Source: Verrucomicrobiota bacterium
GTDB taxonomy: Bacteria > Verrucomicrobiota > Verrucomicrobiia > CAIQCK01
DNA: 64,000 nucleotides
Direction: 5' to 3'
Assembly: GCA_016235595.1 (NCBI GenBank)
Contig: JACRJX010000029.1
Location: 186,001-250,000 of the forward strand
The notes under the pieces were generated by a model. That model made no database searches. It was not told the DNA's origin and was given only the letters and a program-made list of their open reading frames with translations. The position numbers and the translations under genes were made by a program. Below, one piece after another: positions 59,409 through 64,000 of the stretch (position 1 is its first letter; each line of letters starts with the position of its first letter).

Positions 59409-60275
59409 ATGATTTTGCTCATAGGCAGCGGTTATGTGGGATCGAGGTTCTGCGCTCATTTGGAGCAGGTGGGTATTCCTTACAAGATATGGCCGCGGGA
59501 GGATCTCGACTACACTGGTTTGGCGGAGCTGACCAACTACCTGAAGGAACATCGGCCGGAATTCCTCATCAACTGCGCGGGCTACACCGGCAAGCCCAAC
59601 GTGGACGCTTGCGAGTTGCATAAGAGCGAGTGTGTGTTCGGCAACGTCGTGTTGCCGGGCATCATCCAGACGGCGTGCGAACGCGCGGGTGTGCCGTGGG
59701 GCCACATCTCGTCCGGCTGCATCTACAACGGCGCCAAACCCGACGGCAGCGGTTTCACGGAAACCGATCCGCCCAACTTCTCCTTCCGCCAGAACAACTG
59801 CAGCTTCTATAGCGGTACGAAGGCGCTCTGTGAAGAAGTGCTGGCTGACGCGTCGAGTTGCTACATCTGGCGGCTCCGCATCCCGTTCAACGAGATGGAC
59901 AGCTCCCGCAACTATATCTCGAAGGTCATGTGCTACGAGCGGTTGCTGGACGCGCGGAACTCGCTCTCGCAACTGGAGGAGTTTGTTCGCGCCGCTGTCG
60001 CTTGCTGGGTCAAGCGTGTGCCGTTCGGCATCTACAACATGACGAACCCCGGCTCGATCACCACGCGCGAGATTGTGGAGATGATCAAGAAAAGCGGGAT
60101 CGTCCGCAAGGAGTTCAACTTTTTCGCTGACGAAGCGGAGTTCATGCGGCTGGCCGCCAAGACGCCCCGCTCCAACTGCGTCCTCGACGTCACCAAACGG
60201 GAGAAAGCGGGCATCGCGATGACCGAGGTCCACGACGCCGTCGCCATCGCCCTGCGCAACTGGAAGCCCGCCTGA
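59409..60275 (+). CDS. rmlD: dTDP-4-dehydrorhamnose reductase-like SDR
   Basis: 288 residues, cytoplasmic. The NAD(P) motif GSGYVGSRF lies at the N-terminus, followed by the RmlD pattern FLINCAGYTGKPNVDACE, ISSGCIYNGA, the active-site Tyr-x3-Lys in FYSGTKALCEE and the late IYNMTNPGSITTREIVEMI. It reduces dTDP-4-keto-L-rhamnose to dTDP-L-rhamnose. It is the first of three genes (rmlD, rmlB, rmlA); the next start is four bases away. RmlC, the 3,5-epimerase normally needed for L-rhamnose, is absent from this cluster. Confidence 0.85.
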   Translation: MILLIGSGYVGSRFCAHLEQVGIPYKIWPREDLDYTGLAELTNYLKEHRPEFLINCAGYTGKPNVDACELHKSECVFGNVVLPGIIQTACERAGVPWGHISSGCIYNGAKPDGSGFTETDPPNFSFRQNNCSFYSGTKALCEEVLADASSCYIWRLRIPFNEMDSSRNYISKVMCYERLLDARNSLSQLEEFVRAAVACWVKRVPFGIYNMTNPGSITTREIVEMIKKSGIVRKEFNFFADEAEFMRLAAKTPRSNCVLDVTKREKAGIAMTEVHDAVAIALRNWKPA

Positions 60276-60279
60276 CCGT

Positions 60280-61365
60280 ATGAAAACCGTTCTCGTGACC
60301 GGCGGCGCTGGCTTCATCGGATCGAATTTCGTTCGATATCTGTTGCAGGTGGAACCGGCGGTGAAGATCGTCAACCTCGACGCGTTGACCTACGCCGGCA
60401 CTTTGGAGAACCTCAAGGGGTTGCCCGATGACAGCCGGCACGTCTTCGTGCGCGGCGACATTTGCGACCGGGCGCTGGTGGACAAGCTCTTGCGCGAGCA
60501 CACGGTGGACACCATCGCGCACTTTGCCGCCGAATCGCACGTGGACCGTTCGATCCACGGGCCCGGGTTGTTCGTGCAGGCCAACATCGTTGGCACGCAG
60601 ACGCTGCTCGATGCGGCGCGGCAGGCGTGGCTCGTGGACAAGATTGTCGAGCCGGCAACCGCGCGGTTCCATCACGTTTCCACCGACGAAGTGTTCGGCT
60701 CGCTCCGGCCAAAGGATCCTGCGTTCACGGAGGCCACGCCTTACGACCCGAGTTCGCCCTACTCCGCCTCCAAGGCCGCCAGCGATCATCTGGTGCGCGC
60801 CTACGCCCGCACCTACGGCCTGCCGGTGACGATCACGAACTGTTCAAACAACTACGGACCGCGCCAGTTCCCGGAGAAGCTGATTCCGCTGATGATTCTC
60901 AACGGCATCAACGGCCGGCCGTTGCCCGTTTACGGCGACGGCCAGCAGATTCGCGACTGGCTGTACGTCGAGGATCATTGCGAGGCGATCCGTTGCATCC
61001 TCAACAGCGGGCGCGTCGGCGAGACTTACAACATCGGTGGTGACAATCAGCCGCCGAACCTCGACATCGTCCATAACATCTGTGCGTTGCTGGACGAATT
61101 GATCCCCGCCTCGCCGCACCGGCCGCATGAATCGCTCATCCAGCACGTCACTGACCGCCCCGGCCATGATCGCCGGTATGCGATGAACATCACGAAGGTC
61201 AGGACCGAGTTGGGTTGGACGCCGCGCCATTCGCTGCAAACCGGCCTGCGCGCGACCGTGCAATGGTATCTGGATCACCCGGACTGGATTGCCGCCATCC
61301 AGCAACAGGCGGGCTATCAGCAATGGATTGACCGGAACTACGCGAAACGAGGAGCGCAAAAATGA
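60280..61365 (+). CDS. rmlB: dTDP-glucose 4,6-dehydratase
   Basis: 361 residues. Extended [51 protein letters not shown], the catalytic Tyr-x3-Lys in [14 protein letters not shown], and [17 protein letters not shown]. The C-terminal [15 protein letters not shown] and [12 protein letters not shown] segments are the RmlB signatures. It converts dTDP-glucose to the 4-keto-6-deoxy sugar, the entry to rhamnose, fucosamine or other deoxysugars. It overlaps rmlA by four bases (ATGA). Confidence 0.96.
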   Translation: MKTVLVTGGAGFIGSNFVRYLLQVEPAVKIVNLDALTYAGTLENLKGLPDDSRHVFVRGDICDRALVDKLLREHTVDTIAHFAAESHVDRSIHGPGLFVQANIVGTQTLLDAARQAWLVDKIVEPATARFHHVSTDEVFGSLRPKDPAFTEATPYDPSSPYSASKAASDHLVRAYARTYGLPVTITNCSNNYGPRQFPEKLIPLMILNGINGRPLPVYGDGQQIRDWLYVEDHCEAIRCILNSGRVGETYNIGGDNQPPNLDIVHNICALLDELIPASPHRPHESLIQHVTDRPGHDRRYAMNITKVRTELGWTPRHSLQTGLRATVQWYLDHPDWIAAIQQQAGYQQWIDRNYAKRGAQK

Positions 61366-62228
61366 AAGGCATCATTCTGGCCGGCGGCAAAGGCACGCGC
61401 CTTTATCCGATCACGATGGCGGCGAGCAAACAGATCCTGCCGGTCTACGACAAGCCGATGGTCTACTACCCGCTCTCCTGCCTGATGCTGGCGAACATTC
61501 GCGAGGTGCTCGTGATCAGCACGCCGGCCGACTTGCCGGGATTTCGTCGTCTGCTCAGTGACGGCAGCCAGTGGGGAATGAAATTCACTTACGTCGAGCA
61601 AAGCGAGCCGCGAGGTCTGGCCGACGCGTTCCGGGTCGGCGCGGAGTTCATTGACGGCGATTCCGCCTGTTTGATTCTCGGCGACAACATCTTCTATGGC
61701 CATGGTCTGGCGGAGATACTCCGCGTCGGCGCAACCACCACCGATGGCGCGACCATCTTCGCCTACCCCGTGCGCGACCCGGAACGCTACGGCGTGGTGG
61801 AGTTCGACGCCGCCGGCAAGGCCATCAACATCGAGGAGAAACCGAAGAAGCCGCGTTCGAACTTTGCCGTCCCCGGTGTTTACTTCTACGACAACAAAGT
61901 GGTGGAGATTGCCCGCGACCTGAAGCCCTCGCCACGCGGCGAACTTGAAATCACCGATCTCAACCGCGTCTATCTCTCGCGCGGCAAGCTGAGCGTGGCG
62001 CAGCTCGGCCGCGGCATCGCCTGGCTCGACGCCGGCACGCACGAATCCCTCCTCCAGGCTGCGAACTTCGTGCAGGCGGTCCAGGACCGGCAAGGGCTGA
62101 TGATCTGTTGCCCGGAAGAAATCGCCTATCGCCTTGGTTTTATCGATGCCGCGCAATTGCAGCGGCTGGCCCGCGCCATTCCGAACGCCTATGGCGATTA
62201 CCTCCAGCGCGTCGCCGCGGACCTCTAG
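61362..62228 (+). CDS. rmlA: glucose-1-phosphate thymidylyltransferase
   Basis: 288 residues. The nucleotidyltransferase signature [20 protein letters not shown] sits at the start, followed by [62 protein letters not shown] and [11 protein letters not shown]. It makes dTDP-glucose from glucose-1-phosphate and dTTP, the first step of the pathway, and is feedback-regulated by dTDP-rhamnose in characterised members. Translation is coupled to rmlB. Confidence 0.97.
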   Translation: MKGIILAGGKGTRLYPITMAASKQILPVYDKPMVYYPLSCLMLANIREVLVISTPADLPGFRRLLSDGSQWGMKFTYVEQSEPRGLADAFRVGAEFIDGDSACLILGDNIFYGHGLAEILRVGATTTDGATIFAYPVRDPERYGVVEFDAAGKAINIEEKPKKPRSNFAVPGVYFYDNKVVEIARDLKPSPRGELEITDLNRVYLSRGKLSVAQLGRGIAWLDAGTHESLLQAANFVQAVQDRQGLMICCPEEIAYRLGFIDAAQLQRLARAIPNAYGDYLQRVAADL

Positions 62229-62281
62229 CCTGAATGCCGGTCGTTGTGGCGTGGCGCGTGCATCGGCTGCGAGAGAAGCAC

Positions 62282-64000
62282 ATGAACCTGCGAAACATCA
62301 ACCGGTCGATTCTTCACACGACGAACCTGTGTCTGCTGGCGTCTTCCCTCGCGATGGCCGCGGCGGGTGCGTCGCCTCGCATCCGCTTGGAGGAGTTTCG
62401 CATCGAGCCGGCAGAGCTGCGGTTGGGTGACGCTTTTGTGATCCGGGCGCGAGCGGTCGCTGACGGCGTCAAGGTGGGCAGCTTTCTCCTGCGCACGTTG
62501 GCCGAGACGAAGAAGGAACTCACACCACCCGCTTTCCCGCTCCATGTCAACGGCATGGCCTATGTGGCCGAGAATGGGAAGTATTACCTGAAGGATAACG
62601 GCGAATCCGACCGCGACCCGCGCGACGGCGCGTTTGCCATTGAGATCAGCACGCGCGGTTGGAAGGCGGGCGCTTACACGTTTGCGTTTTTCGCCAGCAG
62701 CCGGCCGGCGCCCGGCCCGTTTGTGGTTGCGCGCCATGATTTCACCGTTGTTGTGAAAGGCGACCGGGTCACTCTGGAAGATCTGGGCGACGCAGCCAAC
62801 GATGTGAGTCGGGCGATAGCCGGTTTCAGCGTGGAGCCGGCGACTGTTGAAGCGGGGCAAACGATTACGATTCGCGCGAGCCTCCGCGGAGCGTCGGTTG
62901 CCAGCCTGCAATTGACAAATCCCTGCTGCATTGCCGAGCGTGATGCGTTACCGGGCTTTCGCTACGACACAACCCGGAAGAAATCGTTCCTGACAGCCGA
63001 CGGAAAACCGGACGCTGACAACATCGTGCTGAAACTGGAAACGCGCGGCTGGCTGGCTGGCGTGCATCATTTCGTCGCCAACGCCATCGGTGGGTCCGGT
63101 CACCGCGTGGATTATCGCAACTTCGCCATCAAGGTGCGCGACTCGCGCGACCGGTTTCGCGTGACCGTGGAGCCGTCATATCCATTCGGTCCCGGCACGC
63201 ATTTTGAGAAGTTTGTGCAACTGCGCGACGGGACGTTGTTGTGCGCGGACAAGCTTTCCACCGACGGTGGGCGCACATGGCAGGGCGCGACGGGCGGTTT
63301 CGGGGTCGGCGGTTCTCATCTGAAGGACGGCCGCGTGCTGGGTCTGGCTTATCGTTGTCTGCCGATCGAGGGGCGCGAAGGCTGGTATGCTGCGGACGAG
63401 TTCGTCTCCACCGACAACGGCCGGCGTTTCAGCAAGTCCCCGGCGGAGTTCCACGTGCCCGACGCAAAGGCGGCGATGGGGCACGCATTGCATCGCGGAC
63501 CGCTGTTCATGCGCTCGATCATCGAACGCGGCGATGGTTCGCTGGCGGCGTTCATGGCGGGCTGGTTCAAGAGCGATGTGGCACTCTGCCCCTACGGCAA
63601 AGGCCGGCCGTACTCGCGCAGCTATGTGTGCGAGTCCAGCGACGGTGGCCGGACGTGGCGTTACCTGACAACCATCGGCTACGACCTGATTGGCAGTGAA
63701 GGCTACAACGAAGGCTCCATGCGCCGGCTTCCGAATGGCGAGTGGCTGGCTGTCATGCGCACTGGCAACGCGAACGACCTCAACTGCCAGGACAACCCGA
63801 TCATGTGGAGCTTCAGTGGTGATGAAGGGCGCACATGGTCGAAGCCGGCGCGCACAGGCGTGCAGGGAGCGTTCCCGGGGCTCGCGGTGTTGCCTGATGG
63901 TGTCGTCGTCATGAGCTACGGGCGGCCGGGCGCGATGGTCGTCTTCAGCACCGACGGTGGCAGGACGTGGACCGACGCGACTTGTGTAGATGCGACGCCC
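62282..64000 (+). CDS. exported sialidase-like protein, 3' end outside the window
   Basis: Open from ATG 62282 to the window edge (573 codons, no stop). A signal peptide (LCLLASSLAMAAAGAS) is followed by two beta-rich, Ig-like segments (IRLEEFRIEPAELRLGDAF and FSVEPATVEAGQTITIRA), perhaps binding modules. The catalytic propeller with Asp-boxes then appears: STDGGRTWQG, STDNGRRFSK, SSDGGRTWRY, SGDEGRTWSK and STDGGRTWTD. It resembles the sialidase at 47520 but has N-terminal modules. GAGAGAAG lies upstream of the ATG. It runs in the same direction as rmlA, 53 bases downstream. True sialidase specificity is not proven. Confidence 0.87.
   Translation, partial: MNLRNINRSILHTTNLCLLASSLAMAAAGASPRIRLEEFRIEPAELRLGDAFVIRARAVADGVKVGSFLLRTLAETKKELTPPAFPLHVNGMAYVAENGKYYLKDNGESDRDPRDGAFAIEISTRGWKAGAYTFAFFASSRPAPGPFVVARHDFTVVVKGDRVTLEDLGDAANDVSRAIAGFSVEPATVEAGQTITIRASLRGASVASLQLTNPCCIAERDALPGFRYDTTRKKSFLTADGKPDADNIVLKLETRGWLAGVHHFVANAIGGSGHRVDYRNFAIKVRDSRDRFRVTVEPSYPFGPGTHFEKFVQLRDGTLLCADKLSTDGGRTWQGATGGFGVGGSHLKDGRVLGLAYRCLPIEGREGWYAADEFVSTDNGRRFSKSPAEFHVPDAKAAMGHALHRGPLFMRSIIERGDGSLAAFMAGWFKSDVALCPYGKGRPYSRSYVCESSDGGRTWRYLTTIGYDLIGSEGYNEGSMRRLPNGEWLAVMRTGNANDLNCQDNPIMWSFSGDEGRTWSKPARTGVQGAFPGLAVLPDGVVVMSYGRPGAMVVFSTDGGRTWTDATCVDATP

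Noticed and set aside
62282..64000. Broken sialidase pseudogene
   Set aside because: The frame is intact from its ATG to the window end; it is cut only by the window edge.
1..64000. CRISPR arrays, insertion sequences, prophage or integrase genes
   Set aside because: No regularly spaced direct repeats, transposase or phage motifs were seen on either strand.

Overview
The window is a GC-rich stretch of a Gram-negative bacterial chromosome. It is packed with exported glycan-handling enzymes, Tat-exported oxidoreductases, PQQ-type beta-propellers, lipoproteins and multihaem proteins. A TIGR04073-type exosortase-associated protein, a GFTLVELL-type pseudopilin, an EF-hand esterase, exported FAD oxidoreductases and HzsA-like and PQQ/methyltransferase giants together suggest the Verrucomicrobiota (Pedosphaera/Limisphaerales-like) or a neighbouring PVC phylum. 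This assignment is inferred from gene families; no rRNA or tRNA gene is present to confirm it. No CRISPR array, insertion sequence or phage gene was seen. With the genes listed here, no stretch longer than about 300 bases lacks a gene.

Layout. 1-2.7 kb: the 3' part of a GT4 glycosyltransferase, facing a small envelope operon (TIGR04073 protein, lipoprotein, proline-rich anchored protein). 2.8-6.5 kb: SGNH hydrolase, glycyl-tRNA synthetase, EF-hand esterase. 6.6-9.0 kb: divergent EtfB-EtfA-DUF2148 operon. 9.2-11.1 kb: class II aldolase and a CvpA-like membrane protein. 11.1-19.8 kb: a seven-gene minus-strand operon with an exported nitroreductase, KDPG aldolase, three exported FAD oxidoreductases (one with SLH repeats), a Tat-exported sugar isomerase-like protein and a TauE permease; three of its junctions are 4 bases or overlaps. 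20.0-25.8 kb: MBOAT acyltransferase, SGNH partner and exported HDAC-like deacetylase converging on an acyl carrier protein and an acyl-activating ligase, a Dlt-like acyl-transfer module. 25.8-28.4 kb: an unrecognised exported protein and a pseudopilin.

28.6-37.5 kb: three very large exported proteins in a row (triheme HzsA-like, PQQ-methyltransferase-PQQ, TIM-barrel glycosidase-like). 37.6-42.7 kb: a peroxide-defence island with a PerR regulator under a palindromic operator, di-haem peroxidase, Tat metallophosphoesterase, cytochrome c, rubrerythrin and a rubredoxin-Rieske-flavodoxin fusion. 42.7-50.0 kb: glycan degradation (TIM-barrel protein, ceramidase-like lipoprotein, sialidase, Gfo/Idh oxidoreductase). 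50.1-54.7 kb: PQQ propeller, xseA, aminotransferase, small membrane protein. 54.9-59.2 kb: a tandem double GH29 fucosidase facing a GH43/GH32-like propeller. 59.4-62.2 kb: rmlD-rmlB-rmlA for dTDP-sugar synthesis. 62.3-64 kb: a second sialidase cut by the window edge.

The best candidates for undescribed biology are the Dlt-like acylation/deacetylation module, the peroxide island with its three-domain electron-transfer fusion, and the exported FAD oxidoreductase operon. All functional statements are read from motifs and family knowledge; no search could be run.
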